A stretch of DNA of 64,000 nt. Origin: a virus. The stretch covers positions 1 to 64,000 of IMG/VR virus record IMGVR_UViG_3300033145_000767. One strand, given 5' to 3'. The notes beneath the pieces are model-generated. The model did not search any database, was not told the origin of the DNA, and saw only the letters and a program-made list of their open reading frames with translations. Below are positions 40,555 through 48,594 of this stretch, piece by piece (the first letter of the stretch is position 1; each line of letters starts with the position of its first letter). The position numbers and the translations under genes are program-made.

Positions 40555-41156
40555 TGAGTAAAATAATATTAGGGTATATAGCAGAAGAAGGTGATGCAAA
40601 ACGAATGGAAGAATTTCAAATATCGCCTGAAACTAATGAATGTCTAAAACCTATTTATAAGAAAAATAAAATAATAGTAATAGATAAAATAAAAAAACAA
40701 TTTCTAAAGAAGTATTTTCTTAAATACCCTTGGATGAAGCATTATTTCAATGCTAGAAGAAGGTGCAAAGATAAAAAGTTCTATAGCTATAAATATTACG
40801 GTAAACTTGGCATTAAATGTCTAATTAATAGGGTTGAAATTGAGGAAAGATGGTATAAAGATAAAGCATATAAAATGAAGAAACCGACTTTAAGTCGTAG
40901 TAGCCATGATAAAGATTACACTTTTAAAAATGCTAGGTTTATAGAGAATTCTAATAATATAGCGGAAAGAAATAAAAGAGTATGCTCAAAAAAAATAGAA
41001 CAATATGACTTAGAAGGTAATTTTATTAAAGAATGGGAAAGCCAATCTCAAATAGAAAGGTGGTTAGGTTACGACCAAGGTAATATATCAAATGTATGTA
41101 GGGGCAAGTATAAACAGTCATATGGTTTTGTTTGGAGGTTTAAAGATGCCAAATAA
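40554..41156 (+). CDS. Degenerate homing endonuclease with N-terminal extension (200 aa)
   Basis: Residues 1-50 have no counterpart in the paralogues. The core KYPWMKHYFNARRRCKD..YYGKLGIKC is intact, but the catalytic-site block SIDRIDNDG..NCRF reads TLSRSSHDKDYTFKNARF, losing the first Asp and the Cys. A NUMOD1-like tail follows. Possibly inactive. TGGAGGTTT at its end serves as the ribosome site of the next gene. Confidence 0.75.
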   Translation: MSKIILGYIAEEGDAKRMEEFQISPETNECLKPIYKKNKIIVIDKIKKQFLKKYFLKYPWMKHYFNARRRCKDKKFYSYKYYGKLGIKCLINRVEIEERWYKDKAYKMKKPTLSRSSHDKDYTFKNARFIENSNNIAERNKRVCSKKIEQYDLEGNFIKEWESQSQIERWLGYDQGNISNVCRGKYKQSYGFVWRFKDAK

Positions 41157-41889
41157 AGTTATTGTGGTGGATCATGGATACGTTATGTTCACCGCCATAC
41201 ATGTATTTAGAAAGACATATGCTATGCCGGCTACTGACATGTATTTGTCCATGATACTAGGGTATTTAAGAATACTAGGAGCTACTCTTGATGATACTAT
41301 AATCATAGCACAGGACAGCTTTAAAGGTTCTTGGCGTAGAAGCATATACCCTGAATATAAAGCCCAGAGAAAAGGAAACAGGGAGGCCCAAGAGGACAAA
41401 GACTGGTGGGATGAGGTATTCGGGGAGTTCAATGACCAAAAGAAAGTACTAGCTAGGGGTTTACCTTGGAATTGGGTAAGCGTAACACGCATGGAGGCAG
41501 ACGATATAGCTAGTGTAGCTTGCAGATACTACAAAGATAGGGAAGTAGTACTCGTATCTAGCGATAGTGATTGGGGCATGCTCCTACAATATCCGAATGT
41601 AAAGATTCTTAGCATTAAAACAAAGAAGTTTAAGGAAGTAAAAGACCCTTTAGCAATCCTCAAAGACAAAATAGAAAACGGGGACAGAGCAGACAACATC
41701 CTAAACAAGCCCAAGAGCGGAAGCGAGTGGGCTGTTAGGAAACAAATCGTGTCGTTGCTGGAATTGCCAGTTGAGGTAGAAAATGCTATTAAATGGGAAT
41801 TATCAAACATTAATGTTAAGAGTGCAGATTTATCAGTAATTAGTAGTGGTATGCTTAGAAAGAGATTAAAAAAAATATATAACATATAA
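41146..41889 (+). CDS. 5'-3' flap exonuclease (FEN/D15-like)
   Basis: 247 residues, start set by GGAGG 7 bases upstream. VIVVDHGYVMFTAI, IIAQDSFKGSWRRSIYPEYKAQRK, EADDIASV and VLVSSDSDWGMLL carry the metal-binding Asp/Glu set; GDRADNILNKP matches the H3TH loop. It removes RNA primers and flaps. This supplies the exonuclease missing from the polymerase at 49829. Codon use is more GC-rich up to about 41760 and then returns to the AT-rich norm. Confidence 0.88.
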   Translation: MPNKVIVVDHGYVMFTAIHVFRKTYAMPATDMYLSMILGYLRILGATLDDTIIIAQDSFKGSWRRSIYPEYKAQRKGNREAQEDKDWWDEVFGEFNDQKKVLARGLPWNWVSVTRMEADDIASVACRYYKDREVVLVSSDSDWGMLLQYPNVKILSIKTKKFKEVKDPLAILKDKIENGDRADNILNKPKSGSEWAVRKQIVSLLELPVEVENAIKWELSNINVKSADLSVISSGMLRKRLKKIYNI

Positions 41890-41901
41890 GGAGGAATAAA
41901 A

Positions 41902-41985
41902 ATGGCAGGACGTAAAGGAGATTGTGGTGGAACACCAAGAACAGGAAGAAAAGGGGACGCAAAACCAAGAAGAGGCAGGAAATAA
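41902..41985 (+). CDS. Tiny Arg/Gly-rich basic peptide (27 aa)
   Basis: Perfect AAGGAGG site 9 bases before ATG. The peptide contains two GRKGD units, GGTPRT and the tail KPRRGRK: 9 Arg/Lys and 7 Gly in 27 residues. It lies 20 bases before a putative ssDNA-binding gene. It may bind nucleic acid. Too short for homology, but the strong ribosome site supports expression. Confidence 0.55.
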   Translation: MAGRKGDCGGTPRTGRKGDAKPRRGRK

Positions 41986-42004
41986 ATCATAAAAGGAGAA
42001 CAAT

Positions 42005-42490
42005 ATGAGTAATGTTATAACAGGTCAACTTAAAGCTAAAGCTAGAACAAATAAAGCTTTCAAGCTAGATGATAATAAATGGTATGAAGTATCAGGTAAG
42101 ACAGAGGAATTTCTTGCCAATATGAATAAGCCTTACCCGCAGGTAGAGGTAACTTATGAACAGAATGGCTATAAAAGAAAAGTAACTTTTATTAAGCCTG
42201 TAGGGGCAGGGGAAGCCCCAGCACAGAATACAACAGTTGTAAATAATACTGTTGTTGATACAGGTAGTAAATCTAAACCTTCTTATGATTATAAGAAATC
42301 TGCAAAAAAGCAAGAAGATAAACCTACTCAAGAATATTGGGATAAAAGAGGTTTGGATATTAAAAAAGGTAATGCTTTAAATGCTTCAGCTTATGCATTA
42401 TCAGGAACAGAGCCAGATGTAGAAGCATTAGCAGAGAAAGTTTTGTTTCTAGCAAATAAATTTTATGAGTATTTAACCTTAGAGGATTAA
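42005..42490 (+). CDS. Possible single-stranded DNA-binding protein (161 aa)
   Basis: Residues 1-65 look like an OB-type beta barrel (FKLDDNKWYEVSG, VEVTYEQNGYKRKVTFI). A low-complexity linker follows (PAQNTTVVNNTVVDTGSKSK) and an acidic helical tail ends YEYLTLED, as in SSB C-termini. Located between FEN and primase-helicase. The call is inferred from plan and place. Confidence 0.55.
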   Translation: MSNVITGQLKAKARTNKAFKLDDNKWYEVSGKTEEFLANMNKPYPQVEVTYEQNGYKRKVTFIKPVGAGEAPAQNTTVVNNTVVDTGSKSKPSYDYKKSAKKQEDKPTQEYWDKRGLDIKKGNALNASAYALSGTEPDVEALAEKVLFLANKFYEYLTLED

Positions 42491-42503
42491 TCAGGAGATA
42501 ACA

Positions 42504-44375
42504 ATGGATATAGGTAAAAAGCTATTTGAGTATTTAGAGCTTAAATTGCCTGACTTCAATCAGACCAGAAATAAAAAGGGTAAGATACTATTTACTTGCC
42601 CTAATTATTATGGTCATAAGTTTAAAAAAGGTTCTCCTACCGCTATGTTTACTATGGGCGATAGCAAGAAAATATGTTGTCTCCAATGTGGCTGGAAGGG
42701 GGATGCTTATGATGCTGTTAGAACAGTTGAGGCTGATAAGAAAAATTCTGATAATGCAGGCATACTAAAGCATCTTATGGATATATTGGATTTAGATGTG
42801 TTCTCTGAACTTAATGATTATAAAAAACTTGGATTTTCAATACTACCTGTAGCTAGAAATGGTAAAGAGGCTATTGAACCTAAGTGGCAACAGATAACCC
42901 ATTATGAAAAAGTAGATTGGATTAAATGGTTAAACAATGGTTTAAATATAGGTCTTAGGACAGGGGAAGTATCTGGTGTTACTGTAGTTGATTATGATAT
43001 AAAAGGGGAAGAGACAGAAGAGCAAAAAGCAATTCTTAAGTCTTTACGGGATTCTGATACGCTTGTACAGAAAACACCAAGTGGGGGTAAACACTTTATT
43101 TTTAAGTTTGATGAAGAAGTACCTCAACAAGTAAACTTAGGTGGGATACACATAGATACAAGAAACACAAATGGTTATGTATTAGTTGCACCTTCTAAAA
43201 GAACAGAAGGGGATTATGCTATTGAAGACTTTGGTAAAGAGATTAAAGACATACCAAAGGAAATTAGAGAATTTATATTAGCTAATGCTAACAAGTCTAA
43301 AAAAGAGAAAGATGTTAAAATAATACTAAAAGATGGGGTAGATTTAGGTATAGACTTAACAGCAATAAACCAAGTAAAAGAAGGGGACGGTAGAAATACT
43401 ATAATCACATCTTTAGGGGGTTTATTAATAAAGAAATTTAATATACAACAGACTGCTGACATTGTAAGTATAATCAATCATAATTTTTTTACACCCCCTC
43501 TATCTAAAAAAGAGATACTAAATACTTTACATAGTTTGGCTAAGTATCAAGATAGTGATGATTTAACGCATGAGCAGACTGTATATGATTATTGTAAAGA
43601 AATGCAGAGTGATATTACTGCTAGAGATATGATGGATAGTTTACAGTTGCCAAGAGCAACAGTAGATAAGTATTTATCTAAGTTTAAGAAAGAACATATA
43701 TTAATTAGGTGTGGCAGGGGGAGATACAAATTTAGAGAGGTAATAGAATGGTCTAAAGAATCTCCTAAGACACTTGAAGAATACCCATATGAAATTAAAT
43801 ATTTTAGTGAATGTAACCATTTTCAAACAGGGGATATTCTACTACTTGGGGGTCAAACAAATATAGGTAAAACAACAATAGCTTTAAATATGTTAAAACA
43901 TATGATTGCTCAGAATGTTACACCTTACTATATTTATTTAGAATCTGGTAGTAGGTTTCAAAAGACAAGCAAGATACTAGATATTTCACACAAGTACTTT
44001 CATGCCTATCATGCAGACCCAATGAGTATAGATATTATACCTGATAGCTTTACAATAATAGATTGGTTGCATATTAGTATGAAGGAATATACTGATACAG
44101 TATTTAAACATCTTAGTGATGAAATACAAAGAAAAGGTGGCATACTTGTAGTATTTACTCAGTTAAAAGAAACTAATGATTGGTTTGCCCCTAATTTAAT
44201 TAAATCTTTTCCTACCTTTGCTTCTAGGTATTTTCAAGATAAAGATAATAAATCAGGGGGCTACTGGAAAATAGATAAATTAAAAGAACCTAAAGGTAAT
44301 TATACAAGTTATGAGATACCTTGTCAATATAACTTTGAAACAAGAGAACTAAATAGGAAGGATTTACTTTACTAA
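42504..44375 (+). CDS. PrimPol primase-helicase fusion (623 aa)
   Basis: N-terminal zinc finger (CPNYYGHKF..CLQCGW, about 32-65). PrimPol domain about 100-260 with PKWQQ, NIGLRTGEVSGVTVVDYDIKG (Asp-x-Asp), TPSGGKHFIFK and DTRNTNGYVLVAPS. A winged helix lies about 355-410, and a RecA-type ATPase with Walker A GGQTNIGKTT (about 450) closes the protein. It should make primers and unwind DNA at the fork. AGGAGA site. Confidence 0.9.
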   Translation: MDIGKKLFEYLELKLPDFNQTRNKKGKILFTCPNYYGHKFKKGSPTAMFTMGDSKKICCLQCGWKGDAYDAVRTVEADKKNSDNAGILKHLMDILDLDVFSELNDYKKLGFSILPVARNGKEAIEPKWQQITHYEKVDWIKWLNNGLNIGLRTGEVSGVTVVDYDIKGEETEEQKAILKSLRDSDTLVQKTPSGGKHFIFKFDEEVPQQVNLGGIHIDTRNTNGYVLVAPSKRTEGDYAIEDFGKEIKDIPKEIREFILANANKSKKEKDVKIILKDGVDLGIDLTAINQVKEGDGRNTIITSLGGLLIKKFNIQQTADIVSIINHNFFTPPLSKKEILNTLHSLAKYQDSDDLTHEQTVYDYCKEMQSDITARDMMDSLQLPRATVDKYLSKFKKEHILIRCGRGRYKFREVIEWSKESPKTLEEYPYEIKYFSECNHFQTGDILLLGGQTNIGKTTIALNMLKHMIAQNVTPYYIYLESGSRFQKTSKILDISHKYFHAYHADPMSIDIIPDSFTIIDWLHISMKEYTDTVFKHLSDEIQRKGGILVVFTQLKETNDWFAPNLIKSFPTFASRYFQDKDNKSGGYWKIDKLKEPKGNYTSYEIPCQYNFETRELNRKDLLY

Positions 44376-44626
44376 TGAATGCTTTTTATAACTTTTGGAT
44401 AAATCAACTAGGGTATTTGAACATTACTATATTATTAATAGCTGGGTTGATGATAGTTAGTACTAAAAGAAAAGTTAAGCTTATTGCTTGTTGGTTGTAT
44501 ATACTAAGTAATATTATTATCTTTTTAAGGGGTTATATGACCAATGTAGATTCTTTTATAAGTGCAAGTCTTATATTTGGTGCATTAACTGTGATAAATA
44601 TGGTTAGAATATATAAACAAAAGTAG
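44375..44626 (+). CDS. Three-pass membrane protein (83 aa)
   Basis: Helices ILLIAGLMIVS, LIACWLYILSNIIIFL and ISASLIFGALTVINMV. Starts on the last base of the primase stop. Function unknown. Confidence 0.6.
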   Translation: MNAFYNFWINQLGYLNITILLIAGLMIVSTKRKVKLIACWLYILSNIIIFLRGYMTNVDSFISASLIFGALTVINMVRIYKQK

Positions 44627-44639
44627 AGGGGGTTTACTA

Positions 44640-44828
44640 ATGGATATTAAAAAAGGTTTAAAAGTTTACACAGATGATTTTTGGTATGATTTAGCCCATG
44701 GAGGGTATATACACCCTACAAGTATATGTGTAAAAGAAAGTGATGCTATGAAGGTATTAAACGCTTTAGCTATAATACAAGATTTTGAAGATTCTTGTGA
44801 AGAACAAATAGGGGGGTTTATTCAATGA
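44640..44828 (+). CDS. Hypothetical protein (62 aa)
   Basis: MDIKKGLKVYTDDFWYDLAHG; GAGGGGG site. Acidic. Overlaps the next gene by four bases. Not recognised. Confidence 0.55.
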   Translation: MDIKKGLKVYTDDFWYDLAHGGYIHPTSICVKESDAMKVLNALAIIQDFEDSCEEQIGGFIQ

Positions 44829-45535
44829 GTCAAAAGAAACACTATAATATAGGTAGAAAAAACCCAAATTGGGGAAGTAAAAGTTTTACCCCAAGTACTA
44901 TACAAAAATTTAAGAAGTTAAGTTGTAAAGAAAATCATTCACGATGGAAAAAAATACCTAAAAAAATAATAGAAGGTTTATATTTAAACCAAAAGCGGTC
45001 TATTGCAGAGATAGCTAAAATTCTTAAGTGTAGTACAACTGCTATTTACAATAAGTTACTCTATTATAAAATTAAGAGAAGAACACAATCAGAGGCTATG
45101 AAAGAAAAATTCTTGGGTAGAAAACTATCAAAAGAACATAAAGAAAAAATTAGTAAAAGTAGAATTAAGAAGAAATCAGCAAGAGGTAAGCATAACCCAA
45201 TGTTTGGTAAAAAGCATAGCACAAAAACTAGAAGTAAAATGAGTATAATAGCAGGCGGCTCTGGCATACCTTATGAAGATAAACAGTATACTTACTATTT
45301 TTATAGTATTCGTGATAAAATAAGAAAAGGGGATAAAAATATTTGTCAGTTATGTAAAAAAATTAAACTAAAGAATGGGAATAATTTAGATGTTCACCAT
45401 ATTGACTACAATAAGAATAATAATAAATTTATTAACTTAATTAGTTTATGTAAAAAGTGCCATCTTAAAACAAATAGAAATAGAGAACTTTGGAAGGAAG
45501 TGTTTTTACCATGTCGCAACACAATAATTCTTTAG
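44825..45535 (+). CDS. HNH homing endonuclease with NUMOD3 repeats (236 aa)
   Basis: Helix-turn-helix (SIAEIAKILKCSTTAIYNKLLYY), NUMOD3 units (GRKLSKEHKEKISKS, GKKHSTKTRSKMS), then CQLCKK..LDVHHIDYNKNNNKFINLISLCKKCH, a full HNH site with zinc pairs. Its tail overlaps the start of a nuclease gene at 45511. Confidence 0.9.
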   Translation: MSQKKHYNIGRKNPNWGSKSFTPSTIQKFKKLSCKENHSRWKKIPKKIIEGLYLNQKRSIAEIAKILKCSTTAIYNKLLYYKIKRRTQSEAMKEKFLGRKLSKEHKEKISKSRIKKKSARGKHNPMFGKKHSTKTRSKMSIIAGGSGIPYEDKQYTYYFYSIRDKIRKGDKNICQLCKKIKLKNGNNLDVHHIDYNKNNNKFINLISLCKKCHLKTNRNRELWKEVFLPCRNTIIL

Positions 45536-45846
45536 AGTTGGCTATAGCAGAAGAACTTAAGTCTAGGGGTTTAGACATATATGCAAGACCTACAAAGGCT
45601 AGTGGGGCTAGTACAGAGTTGGGGGATGTAGAGAATAAATTGCTCATGGTTGAAGCAAAGCAACAGCTTACAAAGAAACACCTTACTATAAACAGTAATG
45701 TATTCCTAGAAAATGAAGCTTTGTTGCCATACAATTCCAAGAAAATAGCAATTATGGCTTTAGAGAATAAAACCCTAGGAAAGTTAATTGCCTTACGCAT
45801 GAATGACTTTTTTGACCTTTTAGAAAGAGCAGAAAAAAATGATTAG
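45511..45846 (+). CDS. PD-(D/E)XK-like nuclease or resolvase (111 aa)
   Basis: ATG at 45511 with GGAAGG upstream. The core LAIAEELKSRGLDIYARPT..STELGDVENKLLMVEAKQQ has Asp and ExK in the spacing of small PD-(D/E)XK nucleases. The C-terminus (ENKTLGKLIALRMNDFFDLL) is duplicated as a decayed fragment after the next gene. Probably cleaves DNA in replication or recombination. Confidence 0.65.
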   Translation: MSQHNNSLELAIAEELKSRGLDIYARPTKASGASTELGDVENKLLMVEAKQQLTKKHLTINSNVFLENEALLPYNSKKIAIMALENKTLGKLIALRMNDFFDLLERAEKND

Positions 45847-46234
45847 CGAGAAGACAAAATACAACAAGCTATATTATAAGAAAAATAAAGCTAGAGAATT
45901 AGAGCGGGCTAAAAAATGGGCAGTAGATAATAGAGATAAAAGAAGAGCAAGCCTTAAAAAATACTATAGGGAGAACCCATGGATGAATGCTTATAGAGGA
46001 GCAAAGGCTAGGTGCAATAACCAAAATAACAATAGATATAACTCTTATGGTAAGAGGGGTATAAAGTTTTTATTAACCAAGGAAGAACTAAAGAAGTTAT
46101 GGTTTAGAGATAAAGCATTTAATATGATTAAGCCTTCTATAGACCGTATTAATAATGATGGGAATTATGAGTTTAATAATTGTAGATTTATTGAATTAAA
46201 GGCTAATTTATTAAAAAGGCATAGTAAGATATAG
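45839..46234 (+). CDS. Homing endonuclease, IDRINNDG family (131 aa)
   Basis: A short Lys/Arg leader, then PWMNAYRGAKARCNN, YGKRGI, FRDKAFNMIKPSIDRINND and NCRFIE. It lacks the NUMOD1 tail present in the paralogues. It sits between a nuclease gene and a decayed copy of that gene's 3' end, so its arrival changed the nuclease C-terminus. Confidence 0.85.
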   Translation: MISEKTKYNKLYYKKNKARELERAKKWAVDNRDKRRASLKKYYRENPWMNAYRGAKARCNNQNNNRYNSYGKRGIKFLLTKEELKKLWFRDKAFNMIKPSIDRINNDGNYEFNNCRFIELKANLLKRHSKI

Positions 46235-46237
46235 GTT

Positions 46238-46361
46238 ATGTATAAAATAGCCTTAAAAGTGCTTTGAGAACAAGATTTTAGGTAAACTAATAGTACTTAG
46301 ATTAGGCGATTTCTTCGATATACTAGAAAAAGCTATAAAAGGTGGTAATAATGATAGGTAA
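46238..46361 (+). pseudogene. Decayed duplicate 3' end of the nuclease gene at 45511
   Basis: In one frame MYKIALKVL; after a one-base shift, ENKILGKLIVLRLGDFFDIL, then EKAIKGG. The intact gene reads KIAIMALENKTLGKLIALRMNDFFDLL. This is clearly homologous but frameshifted and without a start region. It looks like the original 3' end displaced by the homing endonuclease. Confidence 0.75.
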
Positions 46362-46788
46362 AATAGTATTTTTATTTGTATTAGCTTATCTTCATGCCTT
46401 ATGGGAAACAGAGATTGAAGGCAAAGATGGTTGGGCTAAGAATCTTCCTACATGGCGTATATCAAATCCCTATAAGAAAACATTTAATGGTAAAGATATA
46501 ACAGGTTATCATACATTTATGGTATTAATATTTACTTTATTCTTCCATAGCTACTTTCTTTATAACTCTTGGAGCTTTGGTAGAGAATTAATATGCATAG
46601 GTACAATGTTAATCTATCTCATAGTAGAAGATTTTTTATGGTTTATTGTAAACCCATACTATGAAACAAAGAAATTCTTTGAAAAAAAAGTTAGATGGCA
46701 TAAGAAATGGTTTTTATACTTACCTATAGATTATTGGGCAATGATAATTATTGGTTCATATTTAATTTTAATAGGGAGTAAAATATGA
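46351..46788 (+). CDS. Multi-pass membrane protein (145 aa)
   Basis: ATG at 46351 with AAAAGGTGG upstream. Three or four membrane helices (IVFLFVLAYLHALW, TFMVLIFTLFFHSYFLY, LICIGTMLIYLIVEDFLWF, YWAMIIIGSYLILIG). His/Glu/Asp within helices recall small metal-site hydrolases, but no family is claimed. Confidence 0.65.
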   Translation: MIGKIVFLFVLAYLHALWETEIEGKDGWAKNLPTWRISNPYKKTFNGKDITGYHTFMVLIFTLFFHSYFLYNSWSFGRELICIGTMLIYLIVEDFLWFIVNPYYETKKFFEKKVRWHKKWFLYLPIDYWAMIIIGSYLILIGSKI

Positions 46789-47030
46789 TAAGAGGCTTTA
46801 TATTAACAGGGCATCCCTGCCAATACAAATATTATATTAAACTTCAGAAACTTAAGAGTAAAGAGTTTCCTGAACTGAAAAGTATTAAACAACTTAGGGA
46901 TAACCCTCAAGCAATATTAATAGAAGTAGGTACTTATTGGTTACACCCCATATATGAAAGGGTACAGACATGGCAAAGAAAAGAAAATCTAAAGAACCAG
47001 AAGTGGTTGAACAGGGTAAAGAGAAACTAG
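46785..47030 (+). CDS. Hypothetical protein overlapping recA start (81 aa)
   Basis: MIRGFILTGHPCQYKYYIKL; four-base overlap upstream. Its last 61 bases overlap the start of the recombinase gene. Its stretch up to 46969 looks coding; the overlap could be real or the gene could end functionally earlier. Confidence 0.5.
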   Translation: MIRGFILTGHPCQYKYYIKLQKLKSKEFPELKSIKQLRDNPQAILIEVGTYWLHPIYERVQTWQRKENLKNQKWLNRVKRN

Positions 47031-47950
47031 CTAAGTTAGCAATTAGGGGACTAAATAAAAAATTTGGTTATGAAGCTTTAAAACCTGCCTCAGAAGAAAA
47101 AGAAAGAGAAAGAATACCTTTTGATTTAGATATTCTAAATGAATTGACAGGTGGGGGTATACCCCTTGGTATGTTTAGTATTTTATGGGGGAATAAGTCC
47201 TGTGGTAAAACTACTCATACTTATGGGCTAATAGCAAGGGCACAGAAAATGGGTAAGTTGTGTGCTTTTTTTGACTTAGAACATTCTTTTGATACACATT
47301 GGGCTAAGAAATTTGGTGTGGATATAGATAAATTATTGATAGGGCATTTTGATACTGCTGAACAAGCTATGGATACATTTATAGAATTAGCAGATAAGAA
47401 AGCTATAGACTTTGTAGTACTTGATAGTGTTCAATCTTTAAGCCCTGAGGGGGAACAACATAAAAAGAAGAGTGAAAAGATTAAATCTACAAGTGATGAT
47501 ACAATGGCTCTATTAGCTAGAAAGCTATCACAGTTCTTTAGAATGAGTGGTAATAGGGCATATAAGGCTAATGTAGGTTTACTTCTTATAGGTCAAGCTA
47601 GAGTAGACCTAAGTGGTTTTATACCAATGCAGAAAATAAGTGGTGGTAATGCTTTAGAACATTGGTCTTCTTTAATTTTACATATAAGAAGGGGTACTAA
47701 AGCTAATGCCCCTAGATATAAATTTAATAATGAAGAAGGTAAAAAAAGAGAAATAATTATAGGGTTTGATACATGTGTTGTTTTAGATAAAAAGAAACTA
47801 CCTTTTTGTGCCCCTGAAAAAACAGAAGTTCACTTCCCATTCTTTGAGTCAGCTGGCTGGAATGAACCAACAAGGGAACAGATAGAGGAATGCTACGGAG
47901 ATTGGATAGAATTTGAAAAGGAGGCTGAATCTGATGAAGATAGCGATTAA
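46970..47950 (+). CDS. RecA/UvsX-like recombinase (326 aa)
   Basis: Basic N-terminus, then LTGGGIPLGMFSILWGNKSCGKTTHTYG (Walker A), AFFDLEHSFD (Walker-associated Glu), FVVLDSVQSLSP (Walker B) and a long alpha/beta region to MQKISGGNALEHWSSLILHI. It should form a filament on single-stranded DNA and drive strand exchange. The acidic tail EAESDEDSD is like RecA. Overlaps the RuvC-like gene. Confidence 0.9.
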   Translation: MAKKRKSKEPEVVEQGKEKLAKLAIRGLNKKFGYEALKPASEEKERERIPFDLDILNELTGGGIPLGMFSILWGNKSCGKTTHTYGLIARAQKMGKLCAFFDLEHSFDTHWAKKFGVDIDKLLIGHFDTAEQAMDTFIELADKKAIDFVVLDSVQSLSPEGEQHKKKSEKIKSTSDDTMALLARKLSQFFRMSGNRAYKANVGLLLIGQARVDLSGFIPMQKISGGNALEHWSSLILHIRRGTKANAPRYKFNNEEGKKREIIIGFDTCVVLDKKKLPFCAPEKTEVHFPFFESAGWNEPTREQIEECYGDWIEFEKEAESDEDSD

Positions 47951-48545
47951 ATCCTTAGAAAAAAAGCTAGGTAAAAAACTAAAAAGAAATCTTACAGTTC
48001 TTGGGATAGATTCAGCAAGTACAGCAGGTATGGCTTTATTAAAAGTAAATAGTAGAAGTATAGATTTTACAACCCAGAAACTAAAATTTGGTACACATAA
48101 AAAAGGTACACCAATTAATAGTAAATTAGATACTGGGATTAAAGCAATTCAAGAATATATTGCTTTTAACATACACAAACCAATGGATTTAATTGTCATT
48201 GAAAATGCTTATTTAAACTTAAATAAGTATACTTATGGTTTACTTAGAATGTTATCAGGTATATTTTACTGTGAGTTTTCAGAGTATTCTAAGGATATTG
48301 TATTTTATTATCCTACTGAACATAGAAAGATTACAGGTTTTGATTCTAAAAAAATGAAGGGGGATGCATTAAAGAAATTAGTTGTAACTTGGGTTGAATA
48401 CCTGGGGTTTGGTAAACTATCGCATGATGAAGCAGATGCAATAATGTTAGCTTTAGCAGGCTTAGTTATACAACCCCCTGTGCAACAAGCACTTGAGAAG
48501 AAAAAGAAAGTAAAAGCAAAGAAAAAAAGAATTAAAAAAGCTTAG
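47934..48545 (+). CDS. RuvC-like Holliday junction resolvase (203 aa)
   Basis: ATG at 47934 chosen for AAGGAGG upstream. RNase-H-like core: VLGIDSASTAGMALL (first Asp), LIVIENAYLN (Glu), SHDEADAIMLALAGLV (last Asp pair). The Lys-rich tail would bind DNA. It pairs with the RuvB-like helicase at 18058 and the neighbouring RecA. Confidence 0.85.
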   Translation: MKIAIKSLEKKLGKKLKRNLTVLGIDSASTAGMALLKVNSRSIDFTTQKLKFGTHKKGTPINSKLDTGIKAIQEYIAFNIHKPMDLIVIENAYLNLNKYTYGLLRMLSGIFYCEFSEYSKDIVFYYPTEHRKITGFDSKKMKGDALKKLVVTWVEYLGFGKLSHDEADAIMLALAGLVIQPPVQQALEKKKKVKAKKKRIKKA

Positions 48546-48548
48546 TTT

Positions 48549-48585
48549 TTTCATACTTTATGGTATACTTATATTGAAGGGTAGG
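48549..48585 (+). promoter_or_regulatory. Phage-type promoter (site D)
   Basis: TTTCAT 48549-48554, 9 bp, TATACT 48564-48569 preceded by TATGG, then TATATTGAAGGG. It starts 26 bases before the secreted protease, so the protease begins its own unit. Confidence 0.7.
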
Positions 48586-48594
48586 TGTTAATTA

